The translations under genes and the position numbers were made by a program. DNA of 64,000 nt from Dasypus novemcinctus (taxonomy: Eukaryota; Chordata; Mammalia; Cingulata; Dasypodidae). Shown piece by piece: positions 14,058-24,555 of this stretch (the first letter of the stretch is position 1; the number at the start of each line of letters is the position of its first letter). Location: contig NC_080702.1 of the NCBI RefSeq assembly GCF_030445035.2, positions 29,009,060-29,073,059 on the forward strand. Reading direction: 5' to 3'. A model generated the notes under the pieces. The model was not told the origin of the DNA, did not search any database, and saw only the letters and a program-made list of their open reading frames with translations.

Positions 14058-14545
14058 TGATTTTTTCTGGATGGCAAATGATGCCGCGACTTGTCTGTCT
14101 CCCTGCCTGTGTCCCAGTGTGGACGTGGAGAAGTTTCCCCGGCAGTGTGGGCTCCAAAAATTTCCCAGCCTTTTCTCCAGGGACAGACGTCCAGTGCTGT
14201 TGTGGCTTACACACTCAACCAGTGAATGAAAAGGATCAGGAGACGAGAGCTTTAGGCAGAGGTCGGCCACATGCAGGGCCTTTTCGGCCATCCTGAGGGG
14301 CTTGGATTGCATTCCCAGGGCAATGGGGAGCCATGCGAGGTCTTTGAGCAAAGGCGTGATGGATATGATTTATGATCTCCTCTCTGGCTGCGGAGTGGAA
14401 AAGACCCTGAGGGTATCAACACGTAGAAGCAGGAAGATGCGTTAGAAGGCAGCTATGTGTGTATGCAGGGGCGAGATACCTGGCCCCGGGTGGTGGCAGT
14501 GGACATCCAGGACATATTTGGACACGATGACAACACTACTTGCTG
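14058..14545. other. intergenic, old repeat remnants
   Basis: The segment near 14240-14370 ('ggattgcattcccagggcaatggg') looks like an ancient repeat of unknown family. Nothing else is recognised. Confidence 0.4.
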
Positions 14546-14552
14546 ATGGGTG

Positions 14553-14960
14553 TGGCAGAGGGGCCTCCTGGGGGCGGGGCCTCCTGGGGGCGGGGCCTCC
14601 TGGGGGCGGGGCCTCCTAGAGGCGGGATTTCTGGGAGGCCGGGGCCATTCCTCAAGGCCGCCAGGGGGCGCTCCGGCAGGTAACTGTCGGCGTGGGCGGG
14701 GACAGAGTTAGAGCCCCTCTCTGATTGGCTGGCGGCGGTGATCAGTCCAGCGTGGGCCGCCAATGGCGAGAGCGGTAGCCATCACTCCGCCCCTGGCTCA
14801 AGAGTCCGCACTTCCCGGGGAGAGGCCGGGCAGGGCCAGGGCGAATCCCAAATCTGCACGGGCTGAGAGCAGCAGCCTCCGCGCCGGGTTGGTGGAAGGA
14901 TTGAGTGGATCAGCGAGAAGGCAGTGGAGACAGGCCCTGGAGTTAGTGATGGGTGTGCCC
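14553..14960. promoter_or_regulatory. orphan CpG-rich island with GC minisatellite, CTCF-like motif and CCAAT boxes
   Basis: It starts with a tandem array of a 17-base unit (ggggcctcctgggggcg), about four copies, 14555-14625. A CTCF-core match lies at 14658-14671 (ccgccagggggcgc). CCAAT boxes occur in both orientations near 14721 (attggct) and 14760 (gccaatgg). No coding exon is found on either side, so it may be an insulator or an unannotated promoter. Confidence 0.5.
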
Positions 14961-15009
14961 TAGAATTCATTTACTCATTCATTCATTCATTCATTCATTC
15001 ATTCATTCA
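14961..15009. repeat. (ATTC)n microsatellite
   Basis: About eleven tetranucleotide copies (attcattc...), often the 3' end signature of L2 or related old LINEs. Confidence 0.9.
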
Positions 15010-15369
15010 ATAGCTATGGAAATGGGATCCTGCTAAGTGAACAGCGTGGGATAGCACCGCCTCTGAAAACCTTTGCGTGGGCCTCTGGGAAATGGGGGGA
15101 ATCATTCCGAGCTCTCAGGAACCCAGACCAAGCCCTGTGTGGGCCCGGACTCGGCCTCTTCTTCCCAGTCACATCCCCAAGACCCGGTGTTCCGTAGGTG
15201 TTTTGGAAAATAAATATTTCATGCATAGATTCATGAGATCAGGCTGCACTGTCTGAGAGGCGAGGGGAAAGTTGAGGCTCTTTGGTGGGTACACGCAAAA
15301 GGAAACGCGAGTATTGGTGGCAGTATTGAACCCCCACCCCCTCCCGCACAACTGGGGTACGATTCCTGG

Positions 15370-15690
15370 AACATAGAATTAGCCATTTAAAAGCGCACAA
15401 GCAAGAGCAGTGGCATTTAGTACACTCACAATGTCGTGCAACCGTCACCTCCATCTAGCTCCCAAGCACCTCCATCAGCCCCGAAGGAAACCGTGTAGCC
15501 GTTTGTACTCACTCCCCATTGTCCCCTGCTCCAGGGCTGGCGTCTACTAATCTTTCTGGCCACATATAACTGGAATCGAACAACATATGGCCGTTTGTGT
15601 CTGGCTTCTTTCACTCCCAGCACCCTATGTTCCAGGGTCATCCCCCTTGTAGCATGTTTCAGAACTTCATTTCTTTTCTATGGCTGATAG
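15370..15690 (-). repeat. ancient L1 3' region, reverse orientation
   Basis: Plus-strand order 'catttaaaagcgcacaag', 'cacaatgtcgtgcaaccgtc', 'actccccattgtcccc', 'ggccgtttgtgtctggcttc', 'tttcactcccagc' matches the remembered antisense 3' region of old mammalian L1 elements. It runs straight into the microsatellite. Confidence 0.75.
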
Positions 15691-15694
15691 TAAT

Positions 15695-16021
15695 CCTTCC
15701 TTCCTTCCTTCCTTCCTTCCTTCCTTCCTTCCTTCCTTCCTTCCTTCCTTCCTTCCTTCCTTCCTTCCTTCCTTCCTTCCTTCCTTCCTTCCTTCCTTCC
15801 TTCCTTCCTTCCTTCCTTCCTTCCTTCCTTCCTTCCTTCCTTCCTTCCTTCCTTCCTTCCTTCCTTCCTTCCTTCCTTCCTTCCTTCCTTCCTTCCTTCC
15901 TTCCTTCCTTCCTTCCTTCCTTCCTTCCTTCCTTCCTTCCTTCCTCTCCTCTTTCTTTCTTTCTTTCTCTCTCACTTTCTTTCTTCTTCTTTCTTCTTTT
16001 CTCTTTCTTTTTTCTTTCTTA

Positions 16022-16074
<53 letters not shown>

Positions 16075-16098
16075 GAATAGTAATCCATTGTATGGATT

Positions 16099-16186
<88 letters not shown>

Positions 16187-16204
16187 CTTCTTTCTTTCCT
16201 TCTT

Positions 16205-16236
<32 letters not shown>

Positions 16237-16262
16237 CTGAATAGTAATCCATTGTATGGATT

Positions 16263-16341
<79 letters not shown>

Positions 16342-16470
16342 CTCTCTCTCTCTCTCTTTCTTTCCTTCTTTCTTTCCTTCTTTCTTTCCTTCTTTCTCTT
16401 TCTTTCCTAAATAGTAATCCATTGTATGGAACTTTTCTCTCTTTCTCTCTTTCTTTCTTTCTTGTAGTAA
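15695..16470. repeat. TTCC/TTTC/TC microsatellite complex inside an L1 fragment
   Basis: A nearly pure (TTCC)n array of about 250 bases (15695-15945) is followed by TC, TTTC and mixed tracts. Three copies of the L1 word around 'aatagtaatccattgtatgg' lie within it at 16075, 16239 and 16409, about 165-170 bases apart, so the tract grew by segmental duplication as well as by slippage. The plus strand is pure pyrimidine over long runs. Confidence 0.9.
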
Positions 16471-16659
16471 TGAAAAGATTGGAAATAACCCAAAAAATGC
16501 CCAACAATAGAGGACTTATTAGGGAGATAACTGAATAGGCACTGGATGGAATGTTATGCAGTCATTTAAAAAGGAGGAGGACAGGGAGTGGATGTTGCTC
16601 AAGTGGTTGAGAGCCTGCTTCCCATGTGTGAGGTCCTGGGATCATTTCCCGGTACCTCC

Positions 16660-16691
<32 letters not shown>

Positions 16692-16925
16692 GGAAAAAGA
16701 ATGAGGATGGTATTAGGTTAGTGGATATGTATGGCAGGGGAAGAATAGAGGGACTGAGAGGTAACTGCTGGGGGGGGGTGGAGGGTACTTTTCAGAGTAA
16801 TGAGAATGCTCTAATATTGATGGTGGTGATGAATTCACAGCTCTGTGACTCAGCCAAAAGCCACTGAAGGCACACTTTAGATGGGATGGGAATATATCTC
16901 AATAAAATTGCTATTTAAAAAAATA
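16471..16925 (+). repeat. L1 3' fragment split by a SINE
   Basis: 'ggaaataacccaaaaaatgc' and 'tggaatgttatgcagtcatt' before the SINE, and 'aattcacagctctgtgactc' to 'atatctcaataaaattgcta' after it, are the usual order of an L1 3' end on the plus strand. A SINE at 16576-16692 separates the halves. Confidence 0.75.
16576..16692 (+). repeat. DAS-type SINE, short copy with (TAAA)n tail
   Basis: Head 'tgttgctcaagtggttgag', box-B-like 'gggatcatttcc', then a run of taaa units. Confidence 0.8.
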
Positions 16926-17580
16926 ACCGACAGCCCTGAGTCCCAGCGGAGTGGCAGCCAACAACCTACTCTCCGGTTCATCAGACTCGCCCAGGACAAC
17001 TAACAAAAGGAAGAGGATGGACAATGCCCATCCCAAAACACAGCGAGTATCTACACCTGCAGGCTAGACGGTTCCACCCGTCCTAAGCCCCTCTCAATCG
17101 GAAGCAGAGCGGGCACACCATCCCCAAATCCTCAAGATTGAGGAATGAACAAACATGAGAGGGGAGCGCAACTATGGACTAAAGTAGACTTATGATTATT
17201 CTTCCAGTGGAAGAGCTTGTATCATTGATACAAAGACAGGGGTCACCAGACGGAGAAGGAAGAACAGGTGTAACAGGAGGCATTTTGGGGACATGGGAAC
17301 TGTGACATTGCAAGGACAGACACAGACCAGTATACATTCAGTCAAAACCTATAAAATCGTGTGGTGCAAAGTGTAAACCCTAACGTAAACTATAGACCTC
17401 GGTTAGTAGCACTGCTTCAATATGGGTTCATAATTGTAACAAACGTACCACACTAATGAAAGACGTTGTTAATGGGAGGAAAGTGTGGGAAGGGAAGGGG
17501 GTGAGGTATATGGGAATCCTCTATATTTTGGATATAACATTTTTGCAACCTAAAGCTTCTTTAAAAATAAAAATAACACA
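16926..17580 (+). repeat. L1 3' UTR, probably xenarthran type
   Basis: The best copy of this family in the window. Blocks in order: 'gacaactaacaaaaggaaga', 'caaatcctcaagattgagga', 'catgagaggggagcgcaact', 'aggaggcattttggggacat', 'gtgtaaaccctaacgtaaac', ending in an A-rich tail. The reverse piece at 33405-33900 shows the same blocks. Confidence 0.75.
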
Positions 17581-17599
17581 AAGAGAACGAGGCCACTCT

Positions 17600-17715
17600 C
17601 TATATTATCCGTCTCAAAGCGTGGAACAGCCGAGTCAGCCTCGTCCAGGAACTTGCTAGAAATGCAGATTCTCGGGCTCCACCCCAGACTCCCTGAGTCA
17701 CTGTACAGAGGGGTA
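17600..17715 (+). repeat. MER5-like hAT DNA transposon fragment
   Basis: 'ctcaaagcgtgg', then 'ggaacttgctagaaatgcag' and 'attctcgggctccacccc' are the landmark words of MER5A-type elements. Confidence 0.7.
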
Positions 17716-17729
17716 TGTGTTCTGTTTTT

Positions 17730-18110
17730 ACCTAGACTTACTTGAATGCCCGAAATAATTCATTTAAAAAGCAAAGGGCATGGAGTATAGGCTGTAAACT
17801 TTCCATCCTCGTTACATTTCTTGAACTTGATAACTGTTCCTAAAATGGTTACGTAAGTGAATGTCCTTGTTCTCGGGAAATAAATTTGGAAGTAGTAAGC
17901 GTTCACGGAGTATGGTTTACACAACCTACTCTCAAAGGTTTAGAAAAGAGATGGAGAGCTAGAATGTGGCAAACGCAGCACAACAAAAACGGCTGCATGC
18001 AGGTTTGGAGGGGGAGCGGTATGTCCAAATTCTCTGTATGGGATTTGCCTTATTGCTGCAACCGCCCTGAGGGTTTGCCATTCTTTAAAAATAAAACGTT
18101 AAAAAAAGAA
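17730..18110 (+). repeat. L1 3' end fragment
   Basis: 'tacatttcttgaacttgata', 'gtaagtgaatgtccttgttc' and 'ctcaaaggtttagaaaagag' in this order, ending in 'aaaataaaacgttaaaaaaa', fit an old L1 3' UTR. Confidence 0.7.
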
Positions 18111-18500
18111 AAGCAAGGGGTGGGGCAAGGGCGTAGCTGGCTTTCATATGTGTTTTAACACAGGAGCGGAAGCCTGTTTTAGGGCAGGGGAAGGCTTTTT
18201 CCTCGTCTTACATTTCTTTTTGAATAGACAATAACGCGCTCGTAGGTTAAAACGATGTGTAAAGTATAAAGTCCTCTCCCCACAACCCCATCCGTTCATT
18301 TGCATGTCCCTCCCTAACAGAAAAACTTTCCTGCTAGGCTCAGTATGCAAATACAAATCCAGGCAGCTGAGTTTTCTTACCTTCCCCTTACCTCAATAGA
18401 CATGCTGTTCTGATCTTAAATCCATTCCGCCTTGGGTACATTCCTCGCTGGGATTTAAAGAGTTTCCGCAGTCTTCTGTACAGCATTGTAGGATGGGATT
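18111..18500. other. intergenic, nothing recognised
   Basis: Mixed-composition sequence without a coding frame, repeat or RNA gene that I can name. Confidence 0.4.
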
Positions 18501-18559
18501 GGGTTATGCCTGGTGAGTTGGGAGAAGAGGGGGGGGGGGGGCTGGTAGAGCTGGGGGGA

Positions 18560-19110
18560 GCAAGGGGAGAGGCGGGCAGGGAGGGGAAGGCGCAGGGTGC
18601 GCGGGGACTGGCCTTTGCTGCGAGGGAAGTGGGAGCCATGGAAGGTTCTGGGGAGAGGAGGGACGGGCCCTGACTCTGGTGTTGCCCGGCGCCCTCTGGC
18701 CGCTGCAGAGGGAATAGTTGATGGGAGCAAGGGCAGGATCCGGGACACCAGGGCGTGACATATTAGGGGAGGGGGTGCCTCTGGGAGGGGGGACGGATGT
18801 GCTGTCATCGCAGATGTGCAGGGAGGGGGTCACACAACGAGAGGGGACGAGCGGGTGGCGGTGGGCGCCCGGGAGGGCCCGGGTGGGGCCGCCGCGCAGT
18901 GCCGAGAGCCGCCGCCAGAGGGCGCGCGCGCCCTGCTGCAGCCCCGGCGGGGGGGGGCGGCGCGGGAAGGGCAGGTCCCGCCGCTTCTCAGGGCGCCCCC
19001 CTCCCCCCCCAGCCTCGCAGCTCTGCACCTGGGTGCAAGATGCGGGCCGCCGAGGTGCCAGGTCCCGGCCAGGACACCCCCCCCAGATGCCTCCAGGGCC
19101 CCAAAACCTG
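18560..19110. promoter_or_regulatory. orphan CpG-rich island with two divergent CTCF-like motifs
   Basis: GC-rich block with a minus-strand CTCF-core match at 18689-18702 (cggccagagggcgc on the minus strand) and a plus-strand match at 18912-18925 (ccgccagagggcgc). No exon is recognised. The block sits 1.6 kb before DAND5, so it could also be distal promoter. Confidence 0.45.
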
Positions 19111-19490
19111 GGACGCGGCCACCTCCCCTCACCCCCCTCCACCCCCCCCCCTCCACCGCCCCCCCCCCAGGCCCCTTGCTCTTTGCTTTTCCCAGGGTCT
19201 CCCCCCCATCATCTCAGGCCTCTGCAAAAGTGTCACCTCCTTGGAGCCCACCCCTGGCCCCGCAGGCTGCGGGTGGGAGTCCCCGGCCCGCCCCCTCTAA
19301 AGCACATCCGTTTTAATTTCTTAACCCCTGACACTCTCAAACCTGAATTATGAATTTTGGTCTGTGTCCCGGCTTTGTGTGACAGCGAAGATCTATTTTC
19401 TTTTCTTTTTTTTCCCCCGTCTTGTCCATTCCGTATTCCCACGGCCTGGCCTTTAATAGATGCTAAATTAGAGCTAAAGGAAGTTTTGTG
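19111..19490. other. intergenic, nothing recognised
   Basis: C-rich at first, then mixed sequence. No gene or named repeat. Confidence 0.4.
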
Positions 19491-19500
19491 TGATCTATTT

Positions 19501-19905
19501 TTTTTTAAAGATTTATTTTTATTTATTTCCCCTTCCCCCCTGTTGTCTGCTCTCTGTGTCCATTCACTGTGTGTTCTTCTGCGTCCACTTGCATCTTTGT
19601 CAGCGGCACCCGGAAACAGTGTCCCTTTTTTTTGTTATGTCATCTTGCTGGTCAGCTCTCCGTGTGTGCGGTGCCACTCCTGGGCAGGCTGCACTTTTTT
19701 CACATGGGGTGGCTCTCCTCACGGGCGCACTCCTTGCGCGTGGGGCTCCCCTACGTGGGGACACCCCTGCGTGGCAGGGCACTCCTTGCGCGCATCAGCA
19801 CTGCGCATGGGCCAGCTCCACACGGGTCAGGAGGCCCTGGATTTGAACCCTGGACCCTCCATATGGTAGGCGGACACTCTATCAGTTGACCCACGACCGC
19901 TTCCC
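19501..19905 (-). repeat. full-length DAS-type SINE with target-site duplication
   Basis: Reverse orientation. Flanked by a perfect 10-base duplication, tgatctattt, at 19491-19500 and 19906-19915. High similarity to the copies at 11694 and 32525 suggests recent activity. Confidence 0.9.
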
Positions 19906-20099
19906 TGATCTATTTATCTTTAAAAAAAAAAAAAGGCAATTAAACATTAAAAAAATAAATAAAGGAAGTAAAGTAAAAAATAGATGCTAATTTAAAAATA
20001 AAGAAGCAAAGGAAAAAGCAGAAATGTGCGTTGCTGCTGGCTTCTGGTGCTTGCTCTGTATCAGCTTCAGTTTTACATGCCTTCCATAAATTGTCTCAT

Positions 20100-20225
20100 T
20101 GAGGTATTAGGTACTGCCCATCTCACAGAGATGGTCCAGAGTGGGTAAGCAGCTAGACAGAGGTTGCACAGCCAGGAAATCGCAAGACTGGGATTCGAAC
20201 CCAAGAAGCCCGGTTCGGAGCCTGA
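20100..20225. repeat. MIR-like fragment
   Basis: 'gtaagcagctagacagaggt', 'gcacagccaggaaatcgcaa' and 'gggattcgaaccc' are typical MIR words, decayed. Confidence 0.6.
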
Positions 20226-20229
20226 TTTT

Positions 20230-20550
20230 GGTAAATGAATGGGGGGGGCCTCAGCCGTTTATGCCCTCAGCCCCCCTCCCCATCATTCGACCTGCGTTTC
20301 CCACAGGCCGGCAGGCCCAGCCCTCTGCTCCCCCTGCCTGCCTGGGAGGCGGGGCGACAACTCAGCAGGGTCTGGTTTACTCTCCTCCCTGCTTGCAGGT
20401 TCCCAGCTATGCCTCCCACGTGGGGGGGGCGGGGGAAGGCTAGCGATTTAAAGACGATCCGAAGAGCCCAGAGGCCACTCGCCAGACAGCAGGGTCCGCT
20501 GCCCAGGACCCTGAGCCCCTTCCCGCAGAGATCGACAAACGGACAGACAG
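20230..20550 (+). promoter_or_regulatory. DAND5: DAND5 upstream region and 5' UTR
   Basis: Moderately GC-rich. An AT-rich patch (gcgatttaaag, near 20443-20453) lies about 100 bases before the start codon and could act as a weak TATA-like element. The transcription start cannot be fixed from sequence alone. Confidence 0.45.
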
Positions 20551-20859
20551 ATGCTCCTCGGCCAGATAGCCACTCTTCTGAGCCTGCTCGGCGGGGCCCA
20601 GCTGCTTTCAGGCTGGGGGAGACCCCGGGGCCCCCCAGCTCGGCCCCGGGGGGCCCCTGCCCACCAGCCCCGGGCGGCGGGCCCCCCGGGGCCGGCCTCC
20701 GCCCTGGGCAGCTGGCGAGCCTTCCTGCGCCTGCAGAGAGCCCCGCGGTGGGGTCCTGACAGGCTGCCCGGTGGGCAGGAGTGGGGTCCCACCGTGGCCC
20801 TGCCGCTGGCCCCCCAGGAAGTGGCTCGGGAGTCTTGCAAAGCCACGCCTTTCACTCAG
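20551..20859 (+). CDS. DAND5: DAND5 exon 1
   Basis: 103 codons: signal peptide, variable propeptide, and the first knot cysteine (Cys96). The donor gtaagc begins at 20860. A G-rich upstream context gives the ATG an A at -3 (cagATGC). Confidence 0.92.
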
Positions 20860-23800
20860 GTAAGCGGGTGCGCGCTCTGGACTCGGACAGACCGGGGTTC
20901 GAGCCCTGCCCCTTCCACCTCAAGGTCTCTGGGCCTCGGTTTCTTCTTTTGTCTAACCGGGCATCAGCTCTGGGGGTTGAGCGCCTGCCTCTCCCTGTCT
21001 CCAGCATCTGCTAACTGCCGCTGTCCCCACCCACCCCAGGGTTTATTTTCCACTCAGTTGCCAGAGGAGACTGTGAGCCCCTGAATCAGAGCACCCTCCT
21101 CCTTCCTCTCCCCAGAACCTTCCATGACTCCCACCTTACTCGGAGCAAAAAACCAAAGTCCTCCACGCAGCCCACCAGGCCCTGCCCCCTCACCTCCTCC
21201 CGCTTTTCCCCTCTGCCCCTGCCACAAGGGCTGCCTTGCTCTCTCTCGGGCGCACCAAGGTTGCGCCTACCCCAGGGCCTTTGCACGCACTGTTTTCCTG
21301 TCCTTGCATGCTCTCCCTCCAGAGCGCGCCGTGGCTCCCCTCTCCTCCTTCCTTGTTTCTCTTCCAATGTTATTTGTTTAAAAAGTCAGCGCCTCCCACC
21401 CCAGCCCCCTTTTCCGGCTTTATTTCTCTCTGCAACACGGTGCTTAGTTTTATTGTGGCATTTCTTGTCTGGATCCCTCACGAGAACGTAAGCCCAGGAC
21501 GTGGGTTTTTATCTGTTCTGTTCGCTTCTGGGTTGCCATCTCCAGGCCCAGAGCCTGGCCCCCAGCAGGTATCCGGTAAGTGTTTGTTGAGTGAATAAAG
21601 GAGCACCCGTAGCACCTGCCTCTTCAGCAGTGGTCAGCAGTCTGAAGGAGTTGGGGACCGCTCACCCGGCTGCATACAGTCGGCGCTCCATCAGAGCAGA
21701 AGTTGAGGCCCAGGCTTCCACCGGGTGTGTCTGGCTCAACTCCCGCTTCCGGCGGCTTCCCTTCTCTGCGTCTCGACTACCACCTCTGGAAAACGGTTGA
21801 CGGGACCGTGCCCGTTGATCTGTTAGTCATTCAGCAAACCTTGGCCGAGAGGCCGGGCCCTGTGGGGTTGACGGCACAGCCCTGGGGCCAGGTTGCTTTG
21901 GCCTGAATCCTGGTCCTGCCGCTTCACAGTCACAGGGCTGCCACCACCACCCCCCCCACAGCCAGGAAGAGACCCCCGGGTCGGGGACCCAGCCCCACAG
22001 CCTTACCCGGAGAGTCCCGTGTGTGCGAATCTCAGCCAGCCTTAGATCTTCTTACAAAGCCCCTACGGCAGGACCTCCCTGCCTTCCGGTCAATCATACC
22101 ACCCAATACAAACTCCAACAAACAAATCATAGAAACAAATTCAAAAAAATAAATTCAAGGAGAAATACACGTTCAAGTACACATTCAAATACAATTTCAA
22201 ATAAACAAGTACTATAAACAAATTAAGTACAAATTCAGACAAATAAATAATATAAACAAATTCAAGACAATAACAAATTCGAGTAAAAAACAAATTCAAA
22301 TGCAATTCAAATAAACAAGGAATATAAACAAAAAGTTAAAATACAAAATCAAATAAACAAATAATAGAAACAAATTCCAGAAAATAAATTCAAGTATAAA
22401 TACAAATTCCAATAAGCAAAATAATAGAAACAAATTCCAGACAATAAATTCAAGTACAAATACAGGTTCAACTACAAATTCAACTACAATTTTAAATAAA
22501 CAAGTACTATAAACAAATATAACCAAATTAAGTGCAAATTCAAATAAACAAATAATATAAACAAATTCAAGACAATAACAAATTCAAGTACAGAACCAAA
22601 TTCAAATACAAACTCAAACCCAATTCAAATACAATTGCCAATAAACAAGTAATGTCAACAAATATGAACAAAGTCAAATACAAATTCAAATACAATGTCT
22701 AATAAACAAGTAATACAAACAAATAGGAACCAAGTCAAATACAAATTCAAATCAACAAGTAATATACAGAAATTCAAATACAAATTCAAATCGACACATA
22801 ATATAAACAAATTCAAGAACATAACACATCCAAGTACCAACACAAATTCAAATACAAGTTCAAACAAACAAATAATATAAACAAAGATGAACAAATTCAA
22901 ATACAATTTCAAAGAAGCAAATAAGAGAAACAAAGATAAGCCAATTCCAATACAAATTCAAATAAACGAATAATAGAAACAAATTCAAGGAAAGGACACA
23001 GACCTGCCCGTGGCCAGAGTGGTGTGCAGAACGAGACTTGGATCTACCGAGATGCCTGTGTGTGCGCTGCGTGCAGGGCAGGTGCGTGTGCTTGTGTGTG
23101 TGCCTGCCTGTGTGTGTGGTTTACCCCTGGGGAAGCTTCTGAGCTCCAGGGAGGGTGCTCCCAGCGCCCACCGCCGGGGCAAAGGGCTGGAGGCAGGAGG
23201 GAGTTTGGATGGACATCAAGGAGCACTGGAGTGAGAGAAAGGGAAGAGGTGACGGCAGGGAGGGGAGGGGGCACAGAACTCAGGGCTCCTGGGTGGCAGG
23301 GAACTACTTGATCTTACCCTAAGGCAGGTGAGAAGCCTCTGGGGTGTGTGTGCACAGGCTTTAATCAGAGAAAGGCTTTGATCTGGGGGCGAGTTGACAG
23401 ACCCACCTCTATGGAGAGGAATCACGTAAGGGGTTCACATTTATCCATCACCGACAGAATACTTGCTTATACCTGTAACCCATCTTGCTGTATTCTTGAG
23501 CAATCAATTCCCTCTGTTAAATTCCCTCTGTTGAAAGACCTAGAAGGTTTCCTTTTTTTTTGGGGGGGGGCGGGGAAACTTGGGGAGGAAATAGGCCCAG
23601 AGAGGTAGAGCCACTCACTCCAAGTCACACAGCCGGGAGGCGGGCCGAAGCAGAATCGGGAACCCCGGCAGCCTGGGGTGGGCGTGCGTGGAAGGGTGGG
23701 TGCGAGAGCTGGGGTCCACGGCCCTGACGCCATCTCCCCGCCTCTGGTTGCAGGTCATCTCCCGGCCCGGCTGCACGGCCGCCCGCCTCCGCAATCAGCT

Positions 23801-24002
23801 CTGCTTTGGTCGCTGCTCTTCCCTCTTCGTCCCCGGCTCGGACCCCGGCCCGCTCGCCCTCTGCAACGGCTGCGTGCCCGCTCGCCGGCGCTGGGTGCCC
23901 GTGGTCCTGCGGTGCCGGGTGGGCGACCCGCCCTCCCGCTGGCGGCGGGTCAAGACGTCCGCGGCGCTGGTCCAGGGGTGTCGGTGTAGCTCGAAGCTGT
24001 GA
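20551..24002 (+). CDS. DAND5: DAND5 (Cerl2/Dante/Coco), DAN-family BMP/Nodal antagonist, two exons
   Basis: DAND5 is a secreted cystine-knot protein that blocks Nodal on one side of the node and so sets left-right asymmetry; it also restrains TGF-beta family signals elsewhere. Exon 1 is 20551-20859 and exon 2 is 23754-24002, phase 0 at the junction, giving 185 residues against 189 in human. The start has a leucine-rich signal peptide (MLLGQIATLLSLLGGAQLL). A fast-evolving Pro/Arg/Gly-rich region follows to about residue 90. The DAN/CTCK domain has nine cysteines at 96, 110, 120, 124, 140, 143, 157, 179 and 181, in the same number and order as human (CKA, PGC, LCFGRC, LCNGC, GCRC). The conserved ASALGSW motif is present at about 50-56. 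The frame is intact; the propeptide is much more diverged than the knot. Confidence 0.93.
20870..20970 (+). repeat. MIR-like fragment
   Basis: 'ctctggactcggacagaccg', 'gggttcgagccctg', then 'ctctgggcctcggtttcttc' are MIR words in the usual order. Confidence 0.65.
21090..21600 (+). repeat. L2 LINE 3' end
   Basis: 'ctaccccagggcctttgcac', 'cacgagaacgtaagcccagg', 'atccggtaagtgtttgttga' and terminal 'gtgaataaagg' are the characteristic L2 words, in order on the plus strand. One of the clearest ancient repeats here. Confidence 0.8.
22104..22991. repeat. A-rich, G-poor minisatellite in DAND5 intron
   Basis: Nearly 900 bases built from variants of 'acaaattcaaatacaaattc' and 'aataaacaaataatagaaac'. 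Guanine is almost absent from the plus strand. The units vary by small indels, so no single period holds throughout. Confidence 0.9.
23754..24002 (+). CDS. DAND5: DAND5 exon 2 (cystine-knot domain)
   Basis: 82 codons and TGA (24000-24002), from VISRPGCTAARLRNQLC to VQGCRCSSKL. Eight of the nine cysteines of the DAN domain are here, including the unpaired-type pattern shared with human. Acceptor cag 23751-23753. Confidence 0.94.
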   Translation, partial: VISRPGCTAARLRNQLCFGRCSSLFVPGSDPGPLALCNGCVPARRRWVPVVLRCRVGDPPSRWRRVKTSAALVQGCRCSSKL

Positions 24003-24555
24003 GCCCGGAACCGGGCTTGGGCCCCTGGACGCGCGCATCGGGGAGGTGGGGAGGCAGAGAGGGACACGACCTGGGTGACACATACCAGGTCAAGACACCG
24101 GAGACGAATGGACCCTGGGGTCCTGCCCCAAGGCCAGAACCCCTAGTGAGCCGAGCGTCTCCCGCGCGCAGTCCACGGCAGCCCTGTGAGATGCGCGTCG
24201 GTAGCACCCCCATTTTACAGATGAGGAAACTGAGGCCCGAGCCCCGCCATCTCTTGTCCAGGTGGCAGGACCTCTCCCCAAATGAGCCAGAGACACACTC
24301 CCAAGTCTCAGGGAGGACAGAGAGACCCACCCAGGCCTGGAGACAAAGTCCTGCCCCCCCCCCCAGGTCCCCCAGGAGTACCGGGAAACCAAGGCAGACA
24401 GACAGGGGCAGAATCTGGGGCCTCCAGGAGTGCACCCGCGTGCTGGCTGCCGCCCCTTCTCTTGGAGGTACCTGCAGCCCCCCACCCTACCCGGGCGTCC
24501 CACCCGGCCCCAGCGTGGCCTTCTGTGGGTCCCATAAAGATCGGCCCAGCCCAGC
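24003..24555 (+). other. DAND5: probable DAND5 3' UTR
   Basis: From the stop codon to a CATAAA signal. It contains a MIR-like 'ccccattttacagatgagg' block at about 24207-24240, which would then be part of the transcript. Confidence 0.45.
24533..24538 (+). terminator. DAND5: candidate DAND5 polyadenylation signal (variant CATAAA)
   Basis: No AATAAA or ATTAAA is seen in the 600 bases after the stop. CATAAA is a weak variant, but a GT-rich stretch (gtctgtgtcgtgcgtttgtg, about 24558-24577) follows at the right distance. Confidence 0.5.

Larger units (their letters stand above)
20860..23753 (+). other. DAND5: DAND5 intron 1
   Basis: 2894-base GT-AG intron. It contains a MIR-like fragment (about 20870-20970), an L2 3' end (21090-21600), the A-rich minisatellite (22104-22991) and another MIR-like fragment near 23585-23650. 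Confidence 0.9.

Noticed and set aside
15667-16422. Frames made of Lys/Glu/Arg or Phe/Leu/Pro/Ser repeats
   Set aside because: Direct translations of the TTCC and TTTC microsatellite.
23044-23274. Extra DAND5 exon in the intron
   Set aside because: Exons 1 and 2 already join in phase and match the human protein; nothing between them is homologous.
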